Below, piece by piece: positions 26,595-36,575 of a stretch of DNA of 64,000 nt; positions within the stretch are counted from its first letter, which is position 1, and each line of letters starts with the position of its first letter. A program made the position numbers and the translations under genes. The DNA lies in contig NZ_JQNJ01000001.1 of NCBI RefSeq assembly GCF_000745185.1, positions 1,821,501 through 1,885,500 of the forward strand, written 5' to 3'. The stretch comes from Muricauda sp. MAR_2010_75 (GTDB lineage Bacteria; Bacteroidota; Bacteroidia; Flavobacteriales; Flavobacteriaceae). A model generated the notes under the pieces. It worked only from the letters and a program-made list of their open reading frames with translations. It had not been told where the DNA came from and did no database searches.

Positions 26595-27299
26595 TTATTT
26601 TTCCCCACCCTCTCCCTCAGGTTTTTCCTTGCGGGATTGCAAAGCTTGTTTGCTCAAACTGGCCAAGTTAAAATTAGGGTCGATTTTTAATGCTTCATCT
26701 ATGGAAGCAATGGCACCATCAATATTATTCTTGTCCATATTGTACGTGACCAATCCCTTCAAGTGATAAAAAGCGGCTTTTAAGGCAACTTCGTAAGGTT
26801 GTTGCCTTTCATAAAAGGCATATTTCATGTCATCTTGGGAATTGGCAATTCCATATTCAATATTGGACATTGCTCCTGCATTGTCACCCGTCTGGATTTT
26901 TAAATCGGCCAATTCATAGGCCAAGTACGCTGAAGGGTCTCTTTTGTACAAAATCTCAAAGTGCTCCAATGCCCTTTTAGGTTGGTTCAGGGCCTTCAAG
27001 GAAACCGCCTTTACCTGAACGGCAAGATCGGAATCTGCTTCGTTTTTCTCAATACCTATAGTGTTCAAGGCCTGCATGTGTTGGCTGTTGTTCATATAAA
27101 CAAAGGCCAAGGTGTCTTGACGTTCTTTGGAAGGGGAAAGCACATTCAAGTGTGTCAATGCCCCAATAACGCCTGTAACGTCGCCTTGCATGCGCATTTC
27201 TTGGTAATAGGCCTTGTAGTGCTCTAAAAGTTCGTTTTTGGTCTGGGAAATTCCACTAAAGCCGATAAGCATCAGCAATACGAATAGTGTCTTTTTCAT
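26595..27299 (-). CDS. Secreted tetratricopeptide-repeat protein
   Basis: 234 residues, signal peptide 1-18 (SGISQ). Residues about 20-225 are TPR-type helical repeats (LAVQVKAVSLKALNQPKRALEHFEILY, AYLAYELADLKIQTGDNAGAMSNIEYG, AAFYHLKGLVTYNMDKNNIDGAIASIDEALKIDPNFNLA), presumably a periplasmic scaffold. The C-terminus is a charged G/E/K tail. A minus-7 box CAAAACTA (TAGTTTTG on the minus strand) at 27320-27327 is placed well for the ATG at 27299. Partner unknown. Confidence 0.8.
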   Translation of the reverse strand: MKKTLFVLLMLIGFSGISQTKNELLEHYKAYYQEMRMQGDVTGVIGALTHLNVLSPSKERQDTLAFVYMNNSQHMQALNTIGIEKNEADSDLAVQVKAVSLKALNQPKRALEHFEILYKRDPSAYLAYELADLKIQTGDNAGAMSNIEYGIANSQDDMKYAFYERQQPYEVALKAAFYHLKGLVTYNMDKNNIDGAIASIDEALKIDPNFNLASLSKQALQSRKEKPEGEGGEK

Positions 27300-27368
27300 T
27301 CATCTTCAATTTAGTGCGCCAAAACTAAAAAAATTATTTATATCATCCTGTTAATAATCCCATAAGTA

Positions 27369-28178
27369 TCAGGATATAATGGAGGTGGTGAATGCATACC
27401 CTTTGTCCAAAAAATTCTGACTTATGATTACTTTGGCCTTGCTTTTGGATAAATCGGTGGCGTAGTTGGGTGTAGGAAGCCCCCTTTTTGTTGCTTCGGA
27501 AAGGTAATAATCGCTCTTGTTGGGATGAAACGGATTTACACCGTTAAAGATTTCACCCCAATATTGGTTTTCCAAAATTGTAAGAATCATGTGGATACAA
27601 TCTTCCAGATGGATGAGATTGACTGGGTCGTTGCCGTTGGTAAGATGTGTTTTTTTGGACAACATTGTCACAGGGTGGCGATCAGGACCAATGAGGCCGC
27701 CAAATCGGATGATGGTGCAAGAGAGTTCAGAGTCATTCCAAAAAAGTTGTTCACTCTCGATCAACTGTTTCCCAGATTCGGTAGTAGGTTTTGGAGGTGT
27801 CAGTTCGTTGATTTCCCCTTCCAAATCACCATACACTGAAGTGCTGCTTACAAAAATCACCTTGGTCAACCCATTTTTTTTGATTTCGGAATGCAACAAC
27901 ACCATTTTATCCACAAAGCTTTCGGTGTTCTTACCCCGTAATCGAGGTGGAACGTTGATGATCAATACATCAATATGGGATAAAAAGTCTTGAATAGCGC
28001 CTTGGATGGCAGTGGGTGTCAATGTTATTTGAAAAGGCCGTATTCCTTCTTTTTGGAGTTGTTTCAGCTTGTCTTCAGAGGTGGTGGTTCCGAAGACCTC
28101 GTATGAATCCTGAACAATTCGTTTTGCCAAGGGCATCCCCAGCCACCCACAACCCAATACACCAATTTTTTCACTCAA
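27369..28178 (-). CDS. NAD(P)-dependent SDR/epimerase-family protein (YeeZ-like)
   Basis: 269 residues. Rossmann motif G8-C-G10-W-L-G13 at the extreme N-terminus, VIFVSSTSVYGDLEG and IIRFGGLIGPDRHP as in atypical SDRs related to E. coli YeeZ. The usual YxxxK pair is not present in standard form, so catalytic activity is uncertain. The start is a TTG at 28178; no ATG is available without entering the upstream gene far, and the TTG places the glycine motif correctly. It overlaps the peptidase stop by 8 bases, showing coupling. Confidence 0.75.
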   Translation of the reverse strand: MSEKIGVLGCGWLGMPLAKRIVQDSYEVFGTTTSEDKLKQLQKEGIRPFQITLTPTAIQGAIQDFLSHIDVLIINVPPRLRGKNTESFVDKMVLLHSEIKKNGLTKVIFVSSTSVYGDLEGEINELTPPKPTTESGKQLIESEQLFWNDSELSCTIIRFGGLIGPDRHPVTMLSKKTHLTNGNDPVNLIHLEDCIHMILTILENQYWGEIFNGVNPFHPNKSDYYLSEATKRGLPTPNYATDLSKSKAKVIISQNFLDKGYAFTTSIIS

Positions 28179-30450
28179 ACTTTATGGTTTTTATGGTCAA
28201 TATAGCATCATTTAGAACAAAAGGCATGGGGATACTGGTTTTTGGTCTTTTGGGAATGCTAAAATCTTTATGGGAGAGGAGGTCATTGGATGCTTCGTAA
28301 AAAGACAATTCCAATACTGAATCTTTTGGGAAACTTAGTTCCAGTTCGGTATATTCATTATTTGTGATGTAATGGGTGACCAATCTGTTCCTCCGTTTTT
28401 GTAAAAAGTCCTCGGATAATGGAATGCGGTTTACTTTAGCGATGTTCAGAGGGACCGAATTGGTATATACATCCAAGCGATTGACATTCCGTTTTGGGGT
28501 GACACAGACCTCAAGAATACGATTTTCACCAATAATGGTGTCCTTTACGGTGTCTATCCAAGGAAGTGTAATATCTTTTTTTGGAGCCTCGGCAATATAG
28601 GTAAGCTTTGTGGCATATTTACTGGATAAGGTTTTGTACTCATCAGGCCCAGGTTCCCTTTTTTGGTCCCCTAAAAATTGGTTGTTCCATCCAATCGGAC
28701 TATGATCATAGGTTGCCCAAATGGCAGAGTTTTCATCGGCATTGTACACATAGAGCAAGCTACTGGGTTTGGGTCGTTCCTCATTAAAGTCGGAGCTGAT
28801 ATGGCTCGAAATACCGAACGCAAAGAACAGGAACAAAGACAAATAAGCAAGAGTATTCTTATTCTTTAGTTTGCTGAAAAAGGGCAGTGCCAAAAAGAAC
28901 AACAAGGTTGTGAACAGAGTGGTGGCAATCATCATTTTCAATCCCAGCCCTACGGGAAACATTTTTATGAACGGGGAATACATAAAAATGGCAGGCAGTG
29001 CCAAAAACACCAACAAAAAAGGATTGGGTTCTTCTTGGTTGATGGTGACCATAAAAGCGGCCAACAATCCAAACAAAGGAATTACGAAAAAGCTGGCACC
29101 GGGCAAATAGTAGGCCACTAGCCCAGAGATGATCAGCCAAACAAAAGTTGGGGCGACCAACAGGTTAGGTGTGCTGGTTTTTCGGAACTGATGGTACATC
29201 CAGAAACAGACAGCCAAGGAAAATAGCACATAGACCACAATGTAGGTATGTCCGTTGTAGGTGAACCCATGTAGCATGTCTTTAAAACCAGGATACCACC
29301 AGGTGATAATGTTCCAACAGAAATAGCCAACAATACCATTGATGGCCAGTGTGAGCAATAAGGGGACAAAACCTTTGAAAGTATCCTTTAGTTGGAGTTT
29401 TTTCTTCCGAAATCCATCAAAAAGCAGCAACACAAAGAGCAAAACCACAATACCGAACATGGGCCAAATCCAATCAAATGGATAGGAAACCAGCCTAAAA
29501 AATGGCAGGTTAAAATATATGTAGTCATCCAAGCTTTTCAAATTGCCTAGATTTGTATCTGAAAAATAGTGCAAGAGGGGCATCAAATAACTGCCTTGGT
29601 GTGCTAAGGAAGTTCTGTCCAACCGTTCATAATTGTCCAAAGCGGTATGATAATCGAAATGATCATCGATAAAAGCAAAATTGAAACCCTCAATATCGCC
29701 ATCCTCCCTAAAAACGGTCAAATCTGTGTCATTGGGCAGCATTTTGTAAATACTATAGGCCAAGGAATTGGCCACTGGATATATTGGATTGGCCTCTGTG
29801 AATTCTTTGATCAATTTCCCATTTCCACGATTGGTCTCAATGAGCATGTAGCTGGGCCCTCCACTACCGCGAGCTTCAAAATTTAGGACGAGCCCCACAT
29901 CTTTGGCCCAAGGATGGTTGTTCACAAAAAGGTCAGCACCGTTGAGTCCCAATTCCTCTGCATCGGTAATAAGGATGATGATATCATTTTTAGGGGTCTT
30001 GTTTTCAGCCAAAAACGCTCTGACGCCCTCTAAGATGGTAGCTACGCCACTTCCGGCATCACTTGCCCCGTAGGAAGAGTGTGGGTTACTATCGTAATGT
30101 GAAAGCAATAAAAGTGCTTTTCCATCATCTGAGCCTTTTATTCGGGCCAAGATATTGGTGGCTTTGCTCAAATTGCCCCAATCGCCAGCCGTATATCCTT
30201 CTTGAGTAATGGTTTCCAGTCCCATTTTTTTGAGTTCCGCAATGATGTAAGCTCTAACCCGGGCGTGGCCTGAAAATCCTACAGCGTGGGGTTCAATGGA
30301 GATATTTTTAACATGGAACAACGCCCTATCCGTGGAAAAGTGCTCCTGAACCGTATCCTCATCTGGGGAATAGGAGGGCATCAAGGATTTGTAACTCCAA
30401 TACACTGCAAAAAATAGGAGTAGGAGAGCGAGGGTTTTTGAGAATTTCAT
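28171..30450 (-). CDS. Membrane-bound M28-family zinc aminopeptidase
   Basis: 759 residues. One N-terminal membrane helix (5-20), then an M28 peptidase domain (about 40-330) with metal ligands H118 (LLSHYDS), D131 (ASDAGSG), E165/E166 (TDAEELGLNGA), E192 (NFEARG) and H268 (DYHTALDNYERLD). Next come about nine membrane helices (350-620) and a C-terminal soluble domain (630-759). This layout matches Pff1-like vacuolar/membrane M28 proteins. The peptidase domain is predicted to face the periplasm. Followed by an overlapping SDR gene. Confidence 0.87.
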   Translation of the reverse strand: MKFSKTLALLLLFFAVYWSYKSLMPSYSPDEDTVQEHFSTDRALFHVKNISIEPHAVGFSGHARVRAYIIAELKKMGLETITQEGYTAGDWGNLSKATNILARIKGSDDGKALLLLSHYDSNPHSSYGASDAGSGVATILEGVRAFLAENKTPKNDIIILITDAEELGLNGADLFVNNHPWAKDVGLVLNFEARGSGGPSYMLIETNRGNGKLIKEFTEANPIYPVANSLAYSIYKMLPNDTDLTVFREDGDIEGFNFAFIDDHFDYHTALDNYERLDRTSLAHQGSYLMPLLHYFSDTNLGNLKSLDDYIYFNLPFFRLVSYPFDWIWPMFGIVVLLFVLLLFDGFRKKKLQLKDTFKGFVPLLLTLAINGIVGYFCWNIITWWYPGFKDMLHGFTYNGHTYIVVYVLFSLAVCFWMYHQFRKTSTPNLLVAPTFVWLIISGLVAYYLPGASFFVIPLFGLLAAFMVTINQEEPNPFLLVFLALPAIFMYSPFIKMFPVGLGLKMMIATTLFTTLLFFLALPFFSKLKNKNTLAYLSLFLFFAFGISSHISSDFNEERPKPSSLLYVYNADENSAIWATYDHSPIGWNNQFLGDQKREPGPDEYKTLSSKYATKLTYIAEAPKKDITLPWIDTVKDTIIGENRILEVCVTPKRNVNRLDVYTNSVPLNIAKVNRIPLSEDFLQKRRNRLVTHYITNNEYTELELSFPKDSVLELSFYEASNDLLSHKDFSIPKRPKTSIPMPFVLNDAILTIKTIKFE

Positions 30451-30572
30451 GATTTGGTCTTGTTGGTATATAAATGTATGAATTTATGAAAGGTTCGTAC
30501 ATTTTAACGTTAAAAATTAGACAATTCTCTAAAAAAGTTTATATTTATTGTTCAACTCTAAATATTAACCTT

Positions 30573-31043
30573 ATGGCTATCAAAAGTTTTCAAGGCGTGC
30601 GTTCCAAAGAGGAGTCCAAGAAAAAATACAATGCTCCTATTTTGGTAGAGGACTATATGACCAAAAAGTTGGTTACGTTTACTCCTGAACAGTCCATTTT
30701 GGAAGTTATGGAAGCTTTTGCCAAGTACCATATTTCCGGTGGGCCCGTGTTGGATGGCAATGGGTTTTTGGTTGGAATTGTATCTGAAGCGGACTGTATG
30801 AAACAGATTTCGGAGAGCAGGTACTTTAATCAACCCATTTTGGACAAAAGCGTAGAGCGTTTCATGACCAAAAACGTGGAGACCATTCCCCATGATATGA
30901 GTATTTTTGATGCTGCAGGGGTTTTTGACAGGCACAACAGAAGGCGTTTGCCTGTAATGAAAAACGATATCCTTGTAGGGCAGATCAGTCGCAAGGATAT
31001 TGTGATAGCAGCATTAAAACTCTGTTCCCATAATTGGAAGTAG
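30573..31043 (+). CDS. Tandem CBS-domain protein
   Basis: 156 residues from ATG 30573; a longer frame begins at 30474, but its extra 33 residues look like translated leader. Two CBS domains (about 25-80 and 88-147): VEDYMTKKLVTFTPEQSILEVMEAF, GGPVLDGNGFLVGIVSEADC; VERFMTKNVETIPHDMSIFD, RRRLPVMKNDILVGQISRKD. Stand-alone CBS pairs bind adenine nucleotides or SAM and regulate partners; no partner gene is adjacent. Cytosolic. Function otherwise unknown. Confidence 0.85.
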   Translation: MAIKSFQGVRSKEESKKKYNAPILVEDYMTKKLVTFTPEQSILEVMEAFAKYHISGGPVLDGNGFLVGIVSEADCMKQISESRYFNQPILDKSVERFMTKNVETIPHDMSIFDAAGVFDRHNRRRLPVMKNDILVGQISRKDIVIAALKLCSHNWK

Positions 31044-31053
31044 TTTTTTTCTG

Positions 31054-31407
31054 TTATTCCCGTTTCACAATCATATAATAATCATTGTCCAGCGGTAAAT
31101 ATCCAAGATCATATACAAAATAGTAAGTGCTGCCTTTTTTGGTGGTGTATAGGTTGGTGATGTACTCAAAATCGAAGCCTTTGTCCATCAACCGCATTTT
31201 TGTGGTGGTGGTTTTGCCATCTTTTAAAGGAAAACTGTCCAAAATGCGATAGTTCTTTCTGAGTTTGTTGTTGATGTTCCGGACCAGGTTTTTGCTGTCT
31301 TTATTGAGACGGTTGTTGTAAGCATTGCGGCAATGGTCCGAGCAGTATTTTTGGTCCACCCGTCCCAGCAGTTTTGCGCCACATTCCAAACATTGTCTTT
31401 CGGCCAT
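31054..31407 (-). CDS. Small zinc-ribbon protein
   Basis: 117 residues. The N-terminus has a four-cysteine ribbon, C6-x2-C9 and C22-x3-C26 (RQCLECGAKLLGR, QKYCSDHCRNAYNNRLN), resembling DUF2116-type ribbons. The C-terminal 60 residues are basic and beta-rich (MRLMDKGFDFEYITNLYTTKKGSTYYFVYDLGY). It appears to be a conserved flavobacterial protein of unknown function; nucleic-acid binding is plausible. It lies 9 bases after the pentapeptide-repeat gene, and its 3' end faces the CBS gene 10 bases away. Confidence 0.75.
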   Translation of the reverse strand: MAERQCLECGAKLLGRVDQKYCSDHCRNAYNNRLNKDSKNLVRNINNKLRKNYRILDSFPLKDGKTTTTKMRLMDKGFDFEYITNLYTTKKGSTYYFVYDLGYLPLDNDYYMIVKRE

Positions 31408-31416
31408 GATATAAGA

Positions 31417-31989
31417 TTAGGTGACCACAATATCATATTTTTTTAGCAAACCGATCAACCCATCTTTGCTGAACTTGCTTTTTTTGAGGTGATTGACGGA
31501 CGGGTCGATATTGAAATTCACAGCTGAGCTGAAATCAGCTTGCTCCAAATCCGTATCGTCAAAAGTAGCATCCTTTAAATCCGATCCTGAAAAGGAGCAC
31601 CCTTTTAATTTTGTTTGTGTGAAATCAACCTGATGCAATTTGCAATCCTCAAAAGGGGTTTGGGGGAGGTCCATTCCATAAAATGAGGCTACCGAAAGAT
31701 TGCACCCTTTAAAATGGAAAGTAGATAACAAAGGATTGCTCGTTTCAAACTGTAGCCCAACCATCTTACATTCCACAAAAGTGACATTGTTAAAGATGGT
31801 ATGGGCAATGTTGGTGTTGGTGAAATCACATCCTTCAAAAGAACATTCCACAAAATTTTGATTGTCAAGAAATCCTTTGCCAAACGTACAATCCACAAAA
31901 TGACAGTTCTCATAATCGCCCTTGGGCAATTTGTTCTGTATGTAATCCTGTTTTACAAATTCTTGGTCTATCCAAAAGGACTCAGCCAT
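31417..31989 (-). CDS. Pentapeptide-repeat protein (Qnr/McbG-like fold)
   Basis: 190 residues made almost entirely of five-residue repeats with central F/L (CHFVDCTFGKGFLDNQNFVE, CDFTNTNIAHTIFNNVTF, then after a break near TSNPLLST, FEDCKLHQVDFTQTKLKGCS, DLKDATFDDTDLEQADFSS). The right-handed quadrilateral helix split in two by a short linker is typical of Qnr-like DNA mimics that shield DNA gyrase. Length is close to, but less than, the usual Qnr length of about 218. Sequence alone does not show quinolone resistance. TAATG overlap with the upstream gene indicates an operon. Confidence 0.85.
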   Translation of the reverse strand: MAESFWIDQEFVKQDYIQNKLPKGDYENCHFVDCTFGKGFLDNQNFVECSFEGCDFTNTNIAHTIFNNVTFVECKMVGLQFETSNPLLSTFHFKGCNLSVASFYGMDLPQTPFEDCKLHQVDFTQTKLKGCSFSGSDLKDATFDDTDLEQADFSSAVNFNIDPSVNHLKKSKFSKDGLIGLLKKYDIVVT

Positions 31990-34900
31990 TACTCATCGGT
32001 TAATATTATAGCTGGAATTTCCAAGGACTTGAACATTTGGTTGTACTCCTCCATACCACTGCCCACTATGGCATTCTTTTCATCTTCATAGGTTTTCCAT
32101 TGGGCCAATAGGTCTTTAAGCCGCTCTTTGGCACCGTCGGTCACCTTGGGGTCCGCCACATCCACAAACCCTTTTAAATGCATGAATTCCGCATTGAGCT
32201 GGTTCTTGAAATTGATGACGTCCTGAAAGGTCTTTTGCTGGGGCTGAATCAGCTTTTCTTCCCACGTAGTGATGCGCTCCAGTAATTTTTTGCCGTTTTT
32301 CAGCAATTCCTTGGCGTCTTCACGGTCTTTGAGCAAATTTTCATACTGTTTTAACTGGGTCTTGGCACCGCGCATTTGGTTTACAGCCTGGTGCATGCCC
32401 TTTAAGGTTGCTTCAATCGTTGTCAATACGGATTGCTGCTCTGCGTAGTCGGCAGGACTTGCTTCTATGCTGGGATTTGCCAAAACAACGGCATTGGTCT
32501 CCACAGTTTCACCCTCCATAGAAAGGCGAAGTGTGTATGTGCCTGGAGCCACTCGAGAACCTGCATAATCTCCATACACAAACACTTGGTCTACCGAAGG
32601 GATGGCATCTTTTGTAAAGTCCCACGTAAATCGGTTGTATCCTTTTTTGGAAGGCAAAACATCAGGTTTTGGAGGTCCGCCAGGCCAAGTCTTGAAGTCT
32701 TCTGGCTTTTGATTGGTAATGGTTTTAATGACTTTTCCTCCTGAAAGTACTTCCAGTTTCAGTTCTGTGGAATCCAATTTTTTAGGTAAATAATAGTCAA
32801 ACGTAACTCCAGATTTTGGGTTTTGACCCAATCCCGGAACAGGTTTATCGGAACTACCTCCAAAAATTCGGTAGGTGTCTTTTGGGGTAACGATACTGAA
32901 AGTTCGCTCTTGTGTAAGGCTACTCTGAATGGCACCCAAATCATCCAAAATCCAAAAAGAGCGTCCCGCAGTGGCCGCCACAAGATCATTGTCGTAAATG
33001 ACCAAATCATTAATGGGGACAATGGGAAGATTCAACTGTAGAGGTTGCCATAATTGTCCATCATTTAAGGAAACATACAATCCAGTTTCTGTACCGGCAT
33101 AAAGCAATCCTTTTTGTTTTTTGTCCTCCCGAACAACTCTTGGAAAAGTGTGTTTTCCTTCAATACCATTAGTGATTTTGGTCCACGTTTGGCCATAATC
33201 CGAAGTTTTGAAAACATAAGGGGTCAAATCCATGAACTTGTACCGCATAGCCACCATATAGGCTGTGGCAGGGTCATGTGGGGAAACCTCAATACTATTG
33301 ATAATACTTTCTTGAAGATTGGGCGGCGTAATATTTTCCCAATTTTCGCCACCATCTTTGGTGATATGCACCAATCCGTCATCTGAACCTGCATAGAGCA
33401 CACCCCTTTCATGTGGAGATTCCACCAAATACATGAGCGTATTGTAGTTTTCGCCTCCTGCGGCTTCATTGGTGTAGGGACCACCTCCAGGGCCTTGTTT
33501 GCTTTTATCATTTCGGGTTAAATCTGGACTGACCACCTCCCAGCTAATACCACCATCTTGAGTTTTGAAGACCACATTTCCGGCGTGGTAAATGGTATTG
33601 TGGTCATGTGGCGAACTGATGATGGGCGCGTTCCAATTGTACCGGAATTTAAATTCTTTTGGCACCTTGCTCAGGCCTAGCTCAGGGTATTCCTTAATGG
33701 GTTTTAGCTCACGGGAAGCTCTCACCCATTTTTCAATGATGCCTTGGTAACAACCGCCATACACCACTTCGGGATTGTCTGGGTCAAAGGCCAAATAAGC
33801 ACTTTCACAACCTGCAACATCGTACCAATCTTTCCAGTCGATGCCATCATCATTGGTTCTACTGGCAATGCCGATGGCTGAGTTGTCCTGTTGACCCCCG
33901 TACACATTATAGGGCACCAAATTATCCGTGATTACCCGATAAAACTGTGATGTAGCCTGATTTTGTTGTGTACTCCAACTTTTGCCACCGTTATTGGAAA
34001 TGTTGGACCCACCGTCGTTGGAGTTGATCATTACTTGGTTGTTTTCTGGATGTATCCACAAATCGTGGTTATCACCGTGCGGCGTTGGAACAGGGGTGAA
34101 GGTCTTACCGCCATCTATGGACTTGGTCACAGGGGCGTTAAGTACGTAAACGATATTTTCGTCTTGGGTGTCGGCAAAGATTTCCATGTAATACCAAGAA
34201 CGTGCAATATTGATGCGGTCTTTGCTCGTTTGTTGCCAAGTTTTACCAGCATCAACACTTTTGTAGACGCCGCCTTTTTCACCTTCCGCTTCAAGTACAG
34301 CGTAAACCACATCGGAATTGGCTCTTGAGACAGAAATTCCCGATTTGCCGAATTCCTTGGGAAGCCCCTTCTCCAGTTTTTTCCACGTTGTACCACCATC
34401 GGTGGATTTGTACAGACCGGAGGAAGCACCACCGGATTCCATGGTCCAAGGATATCTTCGGTGTTGCCACATAGCCGCATAAAGAATCAAAGGGTTGTTC
34501 ATATCCATGGAAAGGGAGGAAGCTCCAGTGTTTTCATCCACAAAAAGTACTTGCTCCCATGTTTCTCCACCGTTGGTGGACCGATAAATACCGCGTTGTT
34601 CCGATGGACCGTATTGGGCACCTTGGGCAGCAACAAATAAAATATTGGGGTTGGTGGGGTCTATGATAACATCCGAAATATGACGAGTTTCATCCAACCC
34701 AATGTGTTTCCATGTTTTTCCAGCATCGGTAGATTTGTAAACGCCATCTCCCATACTGGTCATAACGCCACGGGCAGGGTGTTCTCCCATACCGACCAAC
34801 ACCAAATTAGGGTTGCTTTCTGATACAGCGATATCCCCAACCGTTCCGGTTTTCAGCTGTCCATCTGAAATATTGTTCCAATTGAGTCCGTCATCCGTGG

Positions 34901-35144
34901 TTTTCCAGATGCCACCTCCGGTGGTCCCCATGTAATAGGTATGGAGCTGACCCACAACTCCGGTGGAAGTGACGCTTCGCCCTCCACGAAAGGGACCGAT
35001 GTTTCGCCATTTTATCCCTGGAAATAGGGAGTCATTGACGATTCTTGTAGAGGTTTCGGATTTGTTTTTTCGCCTTTGGGCATGTGAGGGAGCAATGGCC
35101 AATAAAATGGCACATAGAAGTAGTAGTTTGATTTTCACGAGCAT
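31989..35144 (-). CDS. Secreted Asp-box (BNR)/sortilin-like beta-propeller protein
   Basis: 1051 residues, signal peptide 1-22. About ten Asp-box motifs (S/T-x-D/N-x-G-x-T-W): [90 protein letters not shown]. Together they indicate two seven-bladed or one ten-bladed propeller as in Vps10/sortilin and xyloglucanase-like proteins. A FlgD-like beta domain ([19 protein letters not shown]) and a helical tail follow. No catalytic aspartates can be assigned with confidence, so glycosidase labels often given to this family are unproven. A minus-7 box CAAAACTA lies at 35176-35183. Confidence 0.85.
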   Translation of the reverse strand: MLVKIKLLLLCAILLAIAPSHAQRRKNKSETSTRIVNDSLFPGIKWRNIGPFRGGRSVTSTGVVGQLHTYYMGTTGGGIWKTTDDGLNWNNISDGQLKTGTVGDIAVSESNPNLVLVGMGEHPARGVMTSMGDGVYKSTDAGKTWKHIGLDETRHISDVIIDPTNPNILFVAAQGAQYGPSEQRGIYRSTNGGETWEQVLFVDENTGASSLSMDMNNPLILYAAMWQHRRYPWTMESGGASSGLYKSTDGGTTWKKLEKGLPKEFGKSGISVSRANSDVVYAVLEAEGEKGGVYKSVDAGKTWQQTSKDRINIARSWYYMEIFADTQDENIVYVLNAPVTKSIDGGKTFTPVPTPHGDNHDLWIHPENNQVMINSNDGGSNISNNGGKSWSTQQNQATSQFYRVITDNLVPYNVYGGQQDNSAIGIASRTNDDGIDWKDWYDVAGCESAYLAFDPDNPEVVYGGCYQGIIEKWVRASRELKPIKEYPELGLSKVPKEFKFRYNWNAPIISSPHDHNTIYHAGNVVFKTQDGGISWEVVSPDLTRNDKSKQGPGGGPYTNEAAGGENYNTLMYLVESPHERGVLYAGSDDGLVHITKDGGENWENITPPNLQESIINSIEVSPHDPATAYMVAMRYKFMDLTPYVFKTSDYGQTWTKITNGIEGKHTFPRVVREDKKQKGLLYAGTETGLYVSLNDGQLWQPLQLNLPIVPINDLVIYDNDLVAATAGRSFWILDDLGAIQSSLTQERTFSIVTPKDTYRIFGGSSDKPVPGLGQNPKSGVTFDYYLPKKLDSTELKLEVLSGGKVIKTITNQKPEDFKTWPGGPPKPDVLPSKKGYNRFTWDFTKDAIPSVDQVFVYGDYAGSRVAPGTYTLRLSMEGETVETNAVVLANPSIEASPADYAEQQSVLTTIEATLKGMHQAVNQMRGAKTQLKQYENLLKDREDAKELLKNGKKLLERITTWEEKLIQPQQKTFQDVINFKNQLNAEFMHLKGFVDVADPKVTDGAKERLKDLLAQWKTYEDEKNAIVGSGMEEYNQMFKSLEIPAIILTDE

Positions 35145-35217
35145 TGAATTAGTTAGTCTGTTAAAGATACTAATTCAAAACTATTCTGTGTACCCCTTGA
35201 ACGCGCTTAAAATTTAT

Positions 35218-35709
35218 TTACTTGACCCGTTTATACGCAAAAAGTACTTCTTCGGATGAATCTTTTGATTCAATAAGAACCCACATGTTTAGTTGGTCCT
35301 CGCTCACTTTCTCTATGGTGAAACCCTCAAAATAGGCTTTGTTCTTTTCGATTTTCACCAATCGGAAATCCACAGTTTCATTTTTCTCCTCCCAGCCTCT
35401 CAAATTCTTGTCAAAATGCTTCAGTTGCAAGATGATGGAATTGTCCACCTCTTGAATATGTCCTACTTCATAAAAAGAAACTTGATTATCGGCCACCAAC
35501 CGGAAGACGAACATCATGGAACCGCCCATGGGTTCACTCCAAATTTCTTCGGCCAGACCGCCAAAAGCCTCACCTTGCCAATGTCCTGAAATCCAGGAAA
35601 CATCTTCCAATGTGGCATTGGGTGAAGTTTGTCCTTCGGACAACTGCAAGGTTTCTTGTGCGGAAATCATTCCTACCTGAAACAGCAAAATGATCAGTAT
35701 TGTTCTCAT
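35218..35709 (-). CDS. Secreted DUF6265-like protein
   Basis: 163 residues, signal peptide 1-17 (GMISAQ). The mature part matches the DUF6265 pattern of a lipocalin-like barrel: WISGHWQGEAFGGLAEEIWS, GGSMMFVFRLV, FYEVGHIQEVDNSIILQLKHF. The family has no established function; small-molecule binding is a guess from the fold. It lies 37 bases after the SIMPL gene on the same strand. Confidence 0.75.
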   Translation of the reverse strand: MRTILIILLFQVGMISAQETLQLSEGQTSPNATLEDVSWISGHWQGEAFGGLAEEIWSEPMGGSMMFVFRLVADNQVSFYEVGHIQEVDNSIILQLKHFDKNLRGWEEKNETVDFRLVKIEKNKAYFEGFTIEKVSEDQLNMWVLIESKDSSEEVLFAYKRVK

Positions 35710-35746
35710 GGTATCAGTTGTTTAGTAAAAGACGATTTGAACCAGA

Positions 35747-36448
35747 TTAATTGGACAACGCAAACTTTACATTGACCGTGGTCTCCACCTTGATTTTTTC
35801 AAAATCAATGTCCAACGGTTGAGCTTGGCCCATATCCGCAGAAACCGCTTTCATTTCCATCATAGGAGCTTGATTGTATCTCGGGTAATACGGCTGTGAG
35901 TTGTCCATAATATGAATGGCCAAACCTACCTTCTGTCCAAGCGGTTTGGTAAGGGCGTCCGCTTTTTGTTTGGCTTTTTTCACGGCTCTCGCTTTCAACT
36001 CCAGTTCCAATTCATCCATTTTGGAATATTCGGTTTTTTCCAAAAAGGCATTGGCAATATCCAATTGTTCCAGGGCGACCATGACCTCGGCGGCCTGCTT
36101 TCCGCTATAGACCAAAAGGGAGTATTGTTTGCTCTTGAGCACTTCTTTTCCGCGTAGAAAATACTTTTCAAAATTGCTGCTGAGGTCCTTTATCACCAAT
36201 TGTTTATCCAAATCGATTCCCAAAGCTTTTAGCCGTTGTGCCATCTTGTTTTCTTGTTCCTCAACAGAAACACGTCCCTTGGAATCCTTTTCCTGAATGG
36301 TGATGTTGAGGTAGATTTTATCGGGGGTTACCAAGGTGTCCACTTGCGCGGAAGTTTCCAGATAGGGAACATCCAAAAAGCTTTTGGATTGTGCAAATAG
36401 GGCCGTTGAAAATAGAAGCGTGATTATAGGAATGATTACTTTTTTCAT
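35747..36448 (-). CDS. SIMPL-domain (DUF541) periplasmic protein
   Basis: 233 residues, signal peptide 1-19 (TALFAQ). A SIMPL/DUF541 domain covers the mature part: LETSAQVDTLVTPDKIYLNITIQ, KQYSLLVYSGKQAAEVMVALEQLDIANAFLEKTEYSKMDELELELKARAVKKAKQKADALTKPLGQK, and VETTVNVKFAL at the end. Members form oligomeric rings in the periplasm; the biological role in Bacteroidota is unclear. A candidate promoter lies upstream: CAA at 36492-36494 and TAAAGGTA at 36465-36472, reading TTG-N19-TACCTTTA on the minus strand. Confidence 0.85.
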   Translation of the reverse strand: MKKVIIPIITLLFSTALFAQSKSFLDVPYLETSAQVDTLVTPDKIYLNITIQEKDSKGRVSVEEQENKMAQRLKALGIDLDKQLVIKDLSSNFEKYFLRGKEVLKSKQYSLLVYSGKQAAEVMVALEQLDIANAFLEKTEYSKMDELELELKARAVKKAKQKADALTKPLGQKVGLAIHIMDNSQPYYPRYNQAPMMEMKAVSADMGQAQPLDIDFEKIKVETTVNVKFALSN

Positions 36449-36575
36449 GATTTTATTTTTTGATTAAAGGTATATACTTCCCCCTTGGAAGCAAAACCTG
36501 TGCCGTTTTATTTACATGAAAAGTCCAGACGTTCAAAAACCTATAGTTTCTTCAATTTTTGAGTACATTGTAGGA

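Noticed and set aside
30474..30572. Upstream extension of the CBS protein
   Set aside because: The extra 33 residues are not CBS-like and look like translated leader; ATG 30573 gives a normal start.
31417..31989. Calling the pentapeptide-repeat gene a quinolone-resistance (qnr) gene
   Set aside because: The fold matches, but many chromosomal pentapeptide proteins have no such activity and the length is shorter than Qnr.
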